A stretch of DNA of 34,238 nucleotides from Alphaproteobacteria bacterium (GCA_031291435.1 JARLJC010000267.1:1-34238); one strand, 5' to 3'; shown: positions 1-7,374, numbered from the stretch's first letter. A program made the numbers and translations. The notes: generated by a model from the letters alone, not told the origin.

Positions 1-170
1 CGCGGTGAATAAAAGAGTTTCGAACGCCCCAACAGCCGACATCCCGGCGCAAGCCGGTATCCAGTACTATAAGCGCCGTAAGGCATGACTTATGGGTGCT
101 TCGGGACTGGATCCCGGCTTGCGCCGGGATGACGGCTGTTGGGGCGTTCGAAACTCTTTTATTCACCGCG
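1..170. repeat. Long inverted repeat, MITE-like, with a REP-type core
   Basis: Bases 1-65 are the reverse complement of 106-170 with about two mismatches, leaving a 40-base loop. The inner part (about 38-65 and 106-133) is a pair of facing palindromes with outer ends GAC-ATCCC / GGGATGAC and inner ends ATCCAGT / ACTGGAT, the same design as the elements at 954-1360, 19729-19811 and 28993-29182. The outer 37 bases (1-37 and 134-170) are a further inverted arm not seen in the other copies. The left arm starts at the first base of the window, so it may extend further out. The right arm ends 61 bases before the purQ start. It could act as a transcription terminator or attenuator for whatever precedes purQ, but that is inference. 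Confidence 0.9.
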
Positions 171-231
171 AAAATGCCCTAGATTACGCGCGGTTTCCAT
201 CTTTTTCCGCCAATTGATTTATGGGGCGCCC

Positions 232-894
232 ATGCAGGCCGCGATTATCGTATTTCCGGGCTCGAACCGCGAGCAGGACGCTTCTCTGGCCCTCGAACGC
301 GCCACCGGCAAAAAACCGCATATCGTCTGGCACGGCGAAAGCACCTTGCCCGAAGTCGATCTGATCGTCCTGCCGGGCGGATTTTCCTACGGCGATTATC
401 TGCGCACCGGCGCGATGGCCGCCTATGCCCCCATCATGAACGAGGTCAAAGCCCGCGCCGCCAAAGGCGTGCGCGTCTGGGGCATCTGCAACGGATTCCA
501 GATTTTGTGCGAAAGCGGTTTATTGCCGGGCGTTTTGCTACGCAATAAATCGCTGAAATTCATCTGCAAGCCGGTCACTTTGTCGGTTGGGCAGACCGAC
601 AGCGATTTCACCCGTCTGTGCAAAAAGGGACAGGAACTGCGCGTGATCGTCGCCCATGGCGACGGCAATTATTTCGCCGAGCCGGACACGCTGAAATCCA
701 TCGAGGATAACGGGCAGGTGGCCTTCCGTTACCGCGAAAACCCCAACGGCTCGATCAACGACATCGCCGGAATCTTCAACAAGCAGCGCAACGTCCTCGG
801 CATGATGCCGCACCCTGAAGATGCGGTCGAACCTCTCCACAACAGCACGGACGGGAAATTCCTGTTCGACAGCGTGGTTCAGGCGCTGGGCTAA
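232..894 (+). CDS. purQ: Phosphoribosylformylglycinamidine synthase, glutaminase subunit PurQ
   Basis: PurQ is the class I glutamine amidotransferase subunit that supplies ammonia to PurL in the fourth step of de novo purine synthesis. The 220-residue product has the usual PurQ length. The nucleophile elbow is GICNGFQ with Cys86, the oxyanion region is LPGGFSYGDYLRTG (about 47-60), and the His-Glu pair lies in PHPED (His194, Glu196). The reading frame stays open upstream to 139, but that stretch lies inside the inverted repeat, and family members begin at this MQAAIIVFPGSN sequence, so the ATG at 232 is chosen. No strong ribosome-binding site is visible. purS and purC, common upstream partners, would lie outside the window; the next gene downstream is unrelated. 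Confidence 0.96.
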   Translation: MQAAIIVFPGSNREQDASLALERATGKKPHIVWHGESTLPEVDLIVLPGGFSYGDYLRTGAMAAYAPIMNEVKARAAKGVRVWGICNGFQILCESGLLPGVLLRNKSLKFICKPVTLSVGQTDSDFTRLCKKGQELRVIVAHGDGNYFAEPDTLKSIEDNGQVAFRYRENPNGSINDIAGIFNKQRNVLGMMPHPEDAVEPLHNSTDGKFLFDSVVQALG

Positions 895-953
895 CTCTTC
901 TTCGCGTGCTTTAAAAAATGCCCTTCGACGTTTGAGTGCCGTCCTCTCCGTGA

Positions 954-1360
954 GTCATTCCCGCTTTAGCGGGAATCCAGCGCCGCGCTTGCGCGGCATA
1001 AGAGTCCGCTGTCATGCCCAAGCAGGGATATGTCTATATTTTGGCGAGCGGCCGTAACGGCACGCTTTACATCGGTGTGACCAGCGATCTGAACAGCCGC
1101 ATAGCTCAACATAAAAAGAAAGACGTCAAAGGGTTTGCTGGCAGGTATGGCGTAGACAAACTCGTCTATTGCGAAACCTACGATACAATCGAAGAGGCTA
1201 TTGCCCGCGAAAAGGCCATGAAGAAATGGTATCGCGCATGGAAACTCGAAGCTATCGAGCGGGACAACCCGGAATGGCGGGATTTATCGGCGGAGTATGC
1301 CGTGTGAGTCATGTATCGCGCGGACGCGCGGCGCTGGATTCCCGCTAAAGCGGGAATGAC
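954..1360. mobile_element. Candidate GIY-YIG repeat cassette (407 bp)
   Basis: Bases 954-988 and 1326-1360 are perfect 35-base inverted repeats and enclose only one gene, the GIY-YIG nuclease at 1014-1307. Each end is a double stem-loop. The outer hairpins are perfect 9-bp stems with 2-base loops (957-976 on the left, mirrored on the right). The inner ones are GCCGCGC-TT-GCGCGGC at 982-997 and CGCGCG-GA-CGCGCG at 1317-1330. The outer tips read GTCAT and ATGAC. No obvious target-site duplication is visible. That the unit moves or spreads is inference from its architecture and from the gene-free relatives elsewhere in the window. Confidence 0.6.
1014..1307 (+). CDS. Single-domain GIY-YIG family endonuclease
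   Basis: A 97-residue protein made up of one GIY-YIG nuclease domain (UvrC N-terminal/URI type, YhbQ-like). The core pairs YVYIL (residues 6-10) and LYIGV (18-22) form the two beta strands with Tyr8 and Tyr19. Arg29 in the following helix and Glu66 in EAIAREKAMKKW fit the catalytic arginine and metal-binding glutamate. Family members of this size are widespread but biochemically little known. The start ATG lies in a GTCATG sequence just inside the left repeat, and the stop TGA is followed directly by GTCATG at the inner edge of the right repeat. There is only a weak purine stretch (AAGAG) upstream as ribosome-binding site. The tight enclosure by inverted repeats suggests the nuclease acts on, or travels with, those repeats; this is inference. 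Confidence 0.9.
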   Translation: MPKQGYVYILASGRNGTLYIGVTSDLNSRIAQHKKKDVKGFAGRYGVDKLVYCETYDTIEEAIAREKAMKKWYRAWKLEAIERDNPEWRDLSAEYAV

Positions 1361-1391
1361 GCGGCACTACCAGTCCTTAAATAGCTGGCAG

Positions 1392-2570
1392 TTATTCTGC
1401 CGCAGCTTCCGCAACCGCGCGCGCATTGGCATCCGCCGTCTTGGATGCGTGGATTTTTTCCATCACATCCTGCACATGCTTGCTGAACACATATTCAGCG
1501 GGACGCTGCTTGTCGAGGTTGATTTCCTTGGCCATAGCCCCTTCGGTCTTGATGCCGCGAATGGCGAGCCACGCCATTTTCCATGGGCGCGAGAACGCGT
1601 CTTCGGCGGCGGTCGGCTCGTAGCCGCAATGCACCATGCAATTGGCGCATTTTTCGTATTTGCCGGTGCCGTATTTATCCCAGTCGGTCGTGTCCATCAG
1701 CTCGCGGTACGACGTGGCATAACCTTCGCCGAGCAGATAGCAGGGACGCTGCCAGCCGAACACGTTGCGCGTCGGCAGGCCCCACGGCGTGCATTCGTAA
1801 GTCTGATTGCCCGCCAGAAAATCCATGAACAAAGGCGATTGGCTGAAACGCCATTTCTGCTTGCCCGCCGCGACGCGATCTTTGCCCATGCGGAAAATTT
1901 CGCGGAACATTTTCTTGGTCGCTTCGCGGTTGAGGAAGTGATCCTGATCCGGCGCGCGTTCATAGGCATAGCCGGGCGAAACCGTGATGTCGCTCAACCC
2001 GATTTCCATCATATGATCGAAGAAGTCGGCCATGCGCTGCGGCACGGCGTTATTGAACAAAGTGCAGTTGATGTTGACGCGGAACCCGCGCGCCAGCGCC
2101 GCCTTGATGGCGCTTTCGGCCTTCACATAAACGCCGTCCTGACAGACGGAATGATCGTGGTCGCCTTTGTCGCCGTCGAGATGCACCGAGAAATTGAAAT
2201 AAGGCGAGGGCGTGAACTGGTCGAGCTTCTTTTCCATCAGCAATGCGTTGGTGCAGAGCGTGACATATTTTTTCTTGGCGATCAGGCGCTTGACGATTTC
2301 CGGCATTTCGCGATGCAAAAGGGGCTCGCCGCCCGGAATGGAAACGATGGGCGCGCCGCATTCATCGACCGCGTCGATGGCTTCCTGAACCGTCAGGCGC
2401 TGATTAAGGATTTCGTCCGGATAGTCGATCTTGCCGCAACCGGCGCAGGCGAGATTGCAGCGGAACAGCGGCTCCAGCATCAAAACCAGCGGATAGCGTT
2501 TGTTGCCCTTGAGCTTTTGCTTGATGATATAGAGAGCGACGTCGAACTGTTGGCGCAGAGGTACGGACAC
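1392..2570 (-). CDS. hpnH: Adenosylhopane synthase HpnH (radical SAM)
   Basis: HpnH is the radical SAM enzyme that joins a 5'-deoxyadenosyl group to diploptene to give adenosylhopane, the first step toward extended hopanoids. The 392-residue product has the CX3CX2C cluster motif as Cys38, Cys42 and Cys45 in FRCNLACAGCG, then SIPGGEPLLH (the GGE motif that binds SAM). A cysteine-rich C-terminal part includes CTPWG, PCYLLGEGY and CANCMVHCGYEP. Length and start match the family. The start is GTG at 2568-2570, preceded by AAGGA seven bases upstream. The last 15 residues are alanine-rich and probably disordered. It stands alone on this strand and diverges from the UbiA-family gene; other hopanoid genes are not in view. 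A later MEP-pathway gene, ispH, lies 11 kb away. Confidence 0.95.
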   Translation of the reverse strand: MSVPLRQQFDVALYIIKQKLKGNKRYPLVLMLEPLFRCNLACAGCGKIDYPDEILNQRLTVQEAIDAVDECGAPIVSIPGGEPLLHREMPEIVKRLIAKKKYVTLCTNALLMEKKLDQFTPSPYFNFSVHLDGDKGDHDHSVCQDGVYVKAESAIKAALARGFRVNINCTLFNNAVPQRMADFFDHMMEIGLSDITVSPGYAYERAPDQDHFLNREATKKMFREIFRMGKDRVAAGKQKWRFSQSPLFMDFLAGNQTYECTPWGLPTRNVFGWQRPCYLLGEGYATSYRELMDTTDWDKYGTGKYEKCANCMVHCGYEPTAAEDAFSRPWKMAWLAIRGIKTEGAMAKEINLDKQRPAEYVFSKHVQDVMEKIHASKTADANARAVAEAAAE

Positions 2571-2846
2571 GCTGTAATCCTTAATCCGGTGAATCGAAAA
2601 CGAACCACGGCTTATAGACCTTTAAGCTTTTACGGGTCAATTGTTGCGGAAATACAGCAGGTCACGAAAACAGGACTTATTCAGTACCTTATTGATATAC
2701 AAGGATTTATACAGGGTGGTGCGCGCCCGTTGCCTCCGCCCCCGACCTTCTCCTCTTGAGCGATCCACTTTCCAATCTCAGTTTTGAAACTCCGCCCCGC
2801 CCAGTTAGATTGGCCGAGTCGTTTATCGCCGGAACAGGATTCGTGG

Positions 2847-4505
2847 ATGCTGCATAAAATTCTCGCATGGATGGGCCGGCAGGAAATGTCGGTCGGCAGC
2901 TGGCTGGCGGCCTTTTTATCCATCTATATGATCCGGTTTTTTATCGAATGCCTGTCCAGCGCGCCGCTGGCCGACATCCTCGACAAGACGCCGCCGCTGA
3001 TCCTTCTGCAATTCGCGCTGTTTTATCTGGCGTTGGTGCTGGGCGTGGCCTGCATCCTGAAACTGGCGACGCGCGACGCGCCTTCGATCATCAAAATCAT
3101 TCTTTATGGCACCTGCCTGATCTGGATAGCCCCCTCGGTCGATCTTGCCGTCTATGGCCGCGCGGGGCAGGTGATGATGTATATCTTCGCGGGCAGCGAT
3201 GAAATCTGGCACCGCTATCTCACCGCCTTCGGGGCGCAGCCGGCCCTCAACGCCATCACCGCGGGTATTCAGGTCGAGGTCGCCGTTATTCTTTTCGGCA
3301 TCGGGCTTTTCGCGTTCCTTTACCGGCGCAATTTGTGGGCGCCGGTTATTGCCGTTCTCGCGGCGCATTTCTTCATCTTCTTCATCGGCTGTTTGCCGAG
3401 CCTCGTTGCCATCCTCCTGCAAAGCCCCACGCCGGAAACGCTGACCGGCAACGGATTCTTCGACTATTTCCGTTCGGTCTATTGGGAATCCGGCATGGCC
3501 CGCAATGTCATGGGCGCGGGCGACCCGGCTTTCACCGGCACCGATATGGTGTTCGCGCAGATATTGCTGTTCGTCTCAGCCGCGCTCGGGCTGCTCTGGT
3601 TCCTGCTCGACAGGCCGAAAACCGTGCGCGCCATTCTGCGGAACTGCCGTCCCGAACGGGCTTTGTTTTATGCCGCTTTTCTTTTCGTCGGGCTGGCGCT
3701 AGCGAATGTGCAGCGCGGCGCGTGGACCTACAACTGGATCGACGATCTCTCCATCGCCACGCTGGTATTATCGTGGTTCGCGAGCTGGATGTTCGCGGTT
3801 CACATCAACGATATCGCCGATATCGAGATCGATAAAATCAGCAATCGCTCCCGGCCTCTCGTCACCGGCGCGCTGAGCGTCGAGGAGATGCGCCAGTCGG
3901 CGGTCATCTGGCTGGCGATTTCATTCGCGGGCGCGATGGCGCTGGGGCAATATACATTGTTTCTCGATGCCTTCTGTATCGCCTGTTCCTATGCTTATTC
4001 GGCCTATCCGTTGCGCCTCAAGCGCGTGCCGGTTTTCGCGTCGTTGCTCATCGCGCTGGTGGCGCTGGGCAGCGTCTTTGCCGGATTTTTCCTGATGTGC
4101 ACCGATAAAGCGCAAAGTTCGTTTCCGCTGGCGGTCGCGCTCAGTTTCGTCGCCATGTTCACGCTCGGCGTCAATGTCCGCGACATCAAGGATATCGAAG
4201 GCGACAGGGCGCAGGGGATTATGACGTTGCCGGTGCTGTTCGGCAAAAACGGCACGCGGGTCACGGGATTGCTGTTCGCCGCCAGTTTCCTTGTGGCGCC
4301 TTTGGTGTTCCAATGGATGCTGGCCTATGCCATCGCGGCACCCGCCGCGATGGCCGCCTATATAGTCGCTACGCATAAGTCGTTCCATGACCGGCATGTG
4401 TTCGTTCTGTATTTTGTTTTTGTCGCGGCAGGATTGGCGCTGATGATTGTCGCGCCGCATTATGGTTACGCCCAGCCGGGCGTGCTGGATTTAATCAGGC
4501 AATGA
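2847..4505 (+). CDS. UbiA-superfamily prenyltransferase with large N-terminal membrane domain
   Basis: The C-terminal half is a UbiA prenyltransferase. It has both Asp-rich motifs: NDIADIEID followed by NRSRPLVTGAL, and DIKDIEGDRAQGIMTLPVLFG. These bind Mg-diphosphate of a prenyl donor. The first roughly 265 residues are an additional polytopic membrane segment with at least five hydrophobic helices, which ordinary UbiA enzymes of about 300 residues lack. The prenyl acceptor cannot be told. The frame is open back to a TTG at 2784, but ATG 2847, with an AGGA-like sequence before it, is preferred; ATG 2871 is a further option. Start to stop gives 552 residues. It diverges from hpnH with 276 bases between them, so a role in terpenoid or membrane-lipid chemistry is possible but unproven. 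Confidence 0.8.
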   Translation: MLHKILAWMGRQEMSVGSWLAAFLSIYMIRFFIECLSSAPLADILDKTPPLILLQFALFYLALVLGVACILKLATRDAPSIIKIILYGTCLIWIAPSVDLAVYGRAGQVMMYIFAGSDEIWHRYLTAFGAQPALNAITAGIQVEVAVILFGIGLFAFLYRRNLWAPVIAVLAAHFFIFFIGCLPSLVAILLQSPTPETLTGNGFFDYFRSVYWESGMARNVMGAGDPAFTGTDMVFAQILLFVSAALGLLWFLLDRPKTVRAILRNCRPERALFYAAFLFVGLALANVQRGAWTYNWIDDLSIATLVLSWFASWMFAVHINDIADIEIDKISNRSRPLVTGALSVEEMRQSAVIWLAISFAGAMALGQYTLFLDAFCIACSYAYSAYPLRLKRVPVFASLLIALVALGSVFAGFFLMCTDKAQSSFPLAVALSFVAMFTLGVNVRDIKDIEGDRAQGIMTLPVLFGKNGTRVTGLLFAASFLVAPLVFQWMLAYAIAAPAAMAAYIVATHKSFHDRHVFVLYFVFVAAGLALMIVAPHYGYAQPGVLDLIRQ

Positions 4506-4697
4506 TGGCGGATGGGATAGGATTACTTGCCGCGCAAGCGGGGCTTGAAGCCTGTCCTCTTGGCTGAAGCTGCTGAAGGACGATAGCCGGGTGATATTCA
4601 TCGCCGCTGCGCGGGCATCGGAAGCTGCGCGCTTCCTCCGCGGGAGCGGGGGCCGCTGATCCCCGCAATGCCTGCTCCGCCCGACTGCCTGTGTATT

Positions 4698-4780
4698 TCT
4701 GTTGGGGACATTCTGTTGGGGACACAATGGTTATTGTGTCCCCAGACGCTGTGTCCCCAGACGCTGGTGTCCCCAGACGC
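4698..4780. repeat. Expanded palindrome arms, block 1
   Basis: Two head-to-tail copies of a TCTGTTGGGGACAY unit lead into the centre AATGGTTATT. Three copies of GTGTCCCCAGACGCT follow on the other side. The unit on the right is close to the reverse complement of the unit on the left, so the block is a palindrome whose arms are themselves tandem repeats with a period of about 14-15 bases. Confidence 0.85.
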
Positions 4781-4783
4781 CGA

Positions 4784-4798
4784 GGCTCATCCTGAGCC
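4784..4798. repeat. Small perfect palindrome GGCTCA-TCC-TGAGCC
   Basis: A 6-bp stem with a 3-base loop sits in the spacer between the two expanded palindrome blocks. It resembles short palindromes found between genes in many alphaproteobacteria. No function is visible. Confidence 0.6.
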
Positions 4799-4861
4799 CG
4801 ATGAAATTCCCCGACCGTCGCATCTATTGAGTAATTCGTCGCCGAAAATCGGCTCGCCACC

Positions 4862-4984
4862 CATCTGTTGGGGACACATCTGTTGGGGACACCATCTGTT
4901 GGGGACACAATGGTTATTGTGTCCCGGACGCTCGTCCCGGACGCTCGTCCCGGACGCTCCAATGGTTATTGTGTCCCCGGACGC
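4862..4984. repeat. Expanded palindrome arms, block 2
   Basis: Three copies of ATCTGTTGGGGACAC lead into the same centre AATGGTTATT seen in block 1. Then come a GTGTCCCGGACGCT unit, two shortened CGTCCCGGACGCT units, a second copy of the centre, and a final GTGTCCCCGGACGC. The arms have thus been amplified on both sides and the right-hand half carries a second centre. The block ends about 27 bases before the stop codon of the fibre-like gene. Confidence 0.85.
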
Positions 4985-5010
4985 GCAATCTGGAAATCAC
5001 GGAACTGGAA

Positions 5011-6579
5011 TCAGTAGACTGTAACCCTCACTTGTCCTGCTGCACCCGCGCCGGATTGCGTTGCAGAGGAATAGCAACCACCGCCACCACCACCGGGCGC
5101 CGTGCCCCCAGTACCACTGCCTGCCGCCGAACCGCCCGCTCCCCCGGCACCGCCGTGGGTCGATGATCCACCCGATCCAGCGGTAGTGTTTGGAGAGCCC
5201 GCGCCGCCGCCGCCGCCACCAAAAAAAGACGTACCGCCACTGAAGCCAGCGCCCGTCGCTCCGCCCGACGACCCACCGCCACCGCCACCGGAATAATAGC
5301 CAGCACCGCCAGCAGCTCCGGTCCCACCGCCCGGTGTTTGGTCAGAAGACGAAGTACCATTGCCGGCAGCACCGCCATTGCCCCCGGAGAGCGCAGGCGC
5401 GCCACCACCATAGGCCGTCGCCCAGGTTCCAAAGGATGATGCCCCGCCGGGATTTCCGTTCGTGTTAGCTACGGTCGCGGCGGCCCCGCCGCTGGCGATG
5501 GTAACGGTTTCAGTAGCCCCAAGGAGCGACAAGGGCAGAATCGCCTGCCTGTAGGCGCCACCGCCGCCGCCGCCGCCGGCATAGTTGCTAGCCAATCCCT
5601 TCGTACCGCTGGCGCCGCCGCCCCACAATTCGATCAAGGCGTATTGCCCGGAAGACGGTTTGGTCCAGGTCCCACTACCTGCGGTTGAGAAAGTTTGGAC
5701 GTTGGTGCTGCCGCTTACTGACGCCCATGTGCTGTCGCCCCGCAGATAGGTCGTGCTGTTGGCAGTACCGCTGCCGAGGCGGGCGGTGGGAACGGTGCCG
5801 CTCGACAGGTTGCTGGCGTTCAAAGAGGTGAGCGATGCGCCGGAACCGCTGAATAACGTGGCGGTCGCGGTGCCGTTGACCACCAGCGCGGTGGCCGGGG
5901 TCGTGGTGGTGCCGACGGCGACGCTGCCGCTGAAAGTCGAGACGCCGGCGTTGTCCATGTACATCAGGACGGCGCTGTTCGCCTGATCGTTGATCTGGAA
6001 ACCGGCGGTGCCGCCGTTTATGACCAACCGGGTATTGGTATACCCCGTTGTGACGGCAGGGCCGTTGCTGGTGTTTCCCCCAAGAAACAAGACCCCGCCG
6101 AATGGAAGGGTAATGCTGCCGTTGACGCTTAGAGTATTTGCTGGAGCCGCCGTGCCGATGCCGAGGCGGTTATTGGTGTCGTCCCAGAAGAGGCTGGCGT
6201 TGTCCTGTGAGTAAACGCCAGAGGCTCCCGCGAACACCACGCTGCCTTGGGTGAAAGTTGTGGCCGTGCCGGTGCCGCCGTTGGCGACGGGAAGCGTGCC
6301 GGTGACTTGCGAAGTGAGGTTGAGCTGCGCCGTGGTGCAGGCGATCTGGGTGCCGCTGGTCGCGGTGCAGAAATCGCCGGTCGTCAGGGTGCCGAAGGCG
6401 ACCGTCGGCGCGCCCATGCTGACCCAGCTGGCGCTGTTGCAATAGTACATCTGCGAATTGGTCGAGCTGTAGATGATGTCGCCCGCCGCGCCCGGCGGGG
6501 TGCTGCAGGTGGCGTGCGCTGCCGACGAGGCCGCCAGCAGAATGTAAGCGATGAGGATGCTTAATTTGCCGCCGGTCAT
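5011..6579 (-). CDS. Secreted tail-fibre-like glycine-rich protein
   Basis: The 522-residue product starts with a Sec signal peptide (MTGGKLSILIAYILL then a cut after AHA). The middle has phage tail-fibre style repeats: PVANGGTGT, FWDDTNNRLGIGTAAP, ATALVVNGTATATLFSGSG and a YLRGDSTW segment. From about residue 310 it becomes a glycine-rich domain (GTWTKPSSGQYALIELWGG onward) dominated by GGGGG stretches, ending in AGQVRVTVY. No C-terminal intramolecular chaperone or peptidase domain is visible. Its ATG overlaps the TGA of the small upstream gene (ATGA), which fixes the start although the frame is open far upstream. No other phage gene lies nearby, so it is likely a chromosomal surface or extracellular fibre or adhesin. 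Its target is unknown. Confidence 0.8.
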   Translation of the reverse strand: MTGGKLSILIAYILLAASSAAHATCSTPPGAAGDIIYSSTNSQMYYCNSASWVSMGAPTVAFGTLTTGDFCTATSGTQIACTTAQLNLTSQVTGTLPVANGGTGTATTFTQGSVVFAGASGVYSQDNASLFWDDTNNRLGIGTAAPANTLSVNGSITLPFGGVLFLGGNTSNGPAVTTGYTNTRLVINGGTAGFQINDQANSAVLMYMDNAGVSTFSGSVAVGTTTTPATALVVNGTATATLFSGSGASLTSLNASNLSSGTVPTARLGSGTANSTTYLRGDSTWASVSGSTNVQTFSTAGSGTWTKPSSGQYALIELWGGGASGTKGLASNYAGGGGGGGAYRQAILPLSLLGATETVTIASGGAAATVANTNGNPGGASSFGTWATAYGGGAPALSGGNGGAAGNGTSSSDQTPGGGTGAAGGAGYYSGGGGGGSSGGATGAGFSGGTSFFGGGGGGAGSPNTTAGSGGSSTHGGAGGAGGSAAGSGTGGTAPGGGGGGCYSSATQSGAGAAGQVRVTVY

Positions 6580-6890
6580 TGCGGAGCCTGCGTCGTCGAC
6601 GGAACGTTGAGCGCCTTCAAATCCCTGCGCTGCTTGATGGGGGCGTCGGCCTGCATTTTGCGCAGTTCGTCGAACAGGCAGAGGAGCGCCGCATGGTCGG
6701 CGGAAGGCGTGTTGCGAGCGAGGAGCCGCTGGGCTCCGGTCAAAGCGTCGGCGCCGCCGCAATCCGCATTCGATGAAAGGTCTGCGGGGGTCTTGGCGGC
6801 AGCGGATGAAGCTTCGCCCGATACTGCCGGAGCCGGATAGGACAGGACAAGCAAGCCCGCCGACAGAAGAAAAAAGCTTCGCAACTGCAT
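6576..6890 (-). CDS. Small exported protein upstream of the fibre-like gene
   Basis: A 104-residue protein with an N-terminal signal sequence (MQLRSFFLLSAGLLVLSYPAPAV, likely cut near VSG). The mature part is about 80 residues with two cysteines (DCGGAD and LLCLF) that could form a disulphide, and an amphipathic segment LLCLFDELRKMQADAP. No family is recognised. The start at 6890 is chosen because GGAGG lies six bases before it; an in-frame ATG at 6905 overlaps that site and is less likely. Its stop overlaps the next start as ATGA, so the two are translationally coupled. A role in export or assembly of the fibre-like protein is inferred from position only. Confidence 0.7.
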   Translation of the reverse strand: MQLRSFFLLSAGLLVLSYPAPAVSGEASSAAAKTPADLSSNADCGGADALTGAQRLLARNTPSADHAALLCLFDELRKMQADAPIKQRRDLKALNVPSTTQAPQ

Positions 6891-7374
6891 GCTCAACCTC
6901 CGCAACAGAGAGAAGCCACCAAGGGGTTAGCCCTGGTGACCGGAGGTTGATAACCGCGTAGACAGCAGCGGCGCGGCGCTCTTTAGCGCGAACGCTTGTA
7001 CATGCAGCGCCGCCCCCCGGTCCTAGAACCGAAAGGCGGCATCTGTTGAAATCAGCAGCGTGACCGACCCCATTGAACAGCTCGCCGCGCCAAAAGCCAC
7101 GTTTGCACGTGGCGAAGGCTAGTTGGAGTTGTCCGTTGTCGAATCGAGCATGCTTCTGACTCCTTACGACCAAAGATGCCTTGGCCGCTGTCTATTGAGG
7201 TTATCAAGCCCCGTCAGCAGAACATCTACTGACTTGCGAATGATGATGAAACTTGTCTTTGCAGTCAACCGTCGAGTTATTTCGTCCGTACTACTTGATG
7301 AGATGCTGTTTATGACGATCCATCGGGTCCGGTCTGCTTGTGATTCGGGGTCCGAAAAAGTGGAAAATGGGAAC
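6891..7374. other. 484-bp gene-free region between the fibre operon and tRNA-Ser
   Basis: The part next to the fibre operon holds the stem-rich leader and presumably its promoter, though no clear -35/-10 pair was found. The rest, about 7130-7374, has lower GC and shows no gene, repeat or clear terminator. Frames crossing the region are open in places but lack ribosome-binding sites and family-like sequence. Confidence 0.6.
6917..7031 (-). promoter_or_regulatory. Stem-rich 5' leader of the fibre operon
   Basis: Directly upstream of the GGAGG site the minus-strand transcript would fold into several hairpins. One is at 6917-6938 (CACCAGGG paired with CCCCTTGGTG, loop CTAA). A short GGTT/AACC stem lies at 6945-6955. 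An 8-bp perfect stem pairs 6973-6980 with 7006-7013 (GCGGCGCT/AGCGCCGC). A CGGT/ACCG hairpin lies at 7018-7031. The first hairpin ends about 20 bases from the ribosome-binding site, so it could control translation. It matches no riboswitch class I can name. Confidence 0.4.

Larger units (their letters stand above)
4506..5010. other. 505-bp gene-free region with a repeat cluster
   Basis: Between the prenyltransferase and the convergent fibre-like gene no credible gene is seen. Frames that cross it are open only because of short repeats. The first part holds GC-rich hairpins, for example GCGGGG paired with CCCCGC near 4645-4670, which may end transcription from the left. The rest is the repeat cluster described at 4698-4780 and 4862-4984. 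Confidence 0.7.

Noticed and set aside
1311-2759. Long open frame on the plus strand opposite hpnH
   Set aside because: It lies antisense to a clear radical SAM gene, resembles no family, and is open because of GC-rich codon bias.
2784-2846. TTG start 63 bases upstream for the UbiA-family gene
   Set aside because: No ribosome-binding site, and the added residues are not hydrophobic or family-like.
4698-4984. CRISPR array
   Set aside because: Units are 14-15 bases, adjacent without spacers, and form palindromic arms; no cas genes are present.
5011-6579. Prophage remnant
   Set aside because: Only a fibre-like gene is present, with a Sec signal peptide; no integrase, structural or lysis genes lie nearby.
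6580-7173. Extension of the fibre-like protein by 198 codons upstream
   Set aside because: It covers the small exported gene and the leader, has no signal sequence, and the internal ATG has both a signal peptide and an ATGA overlap.
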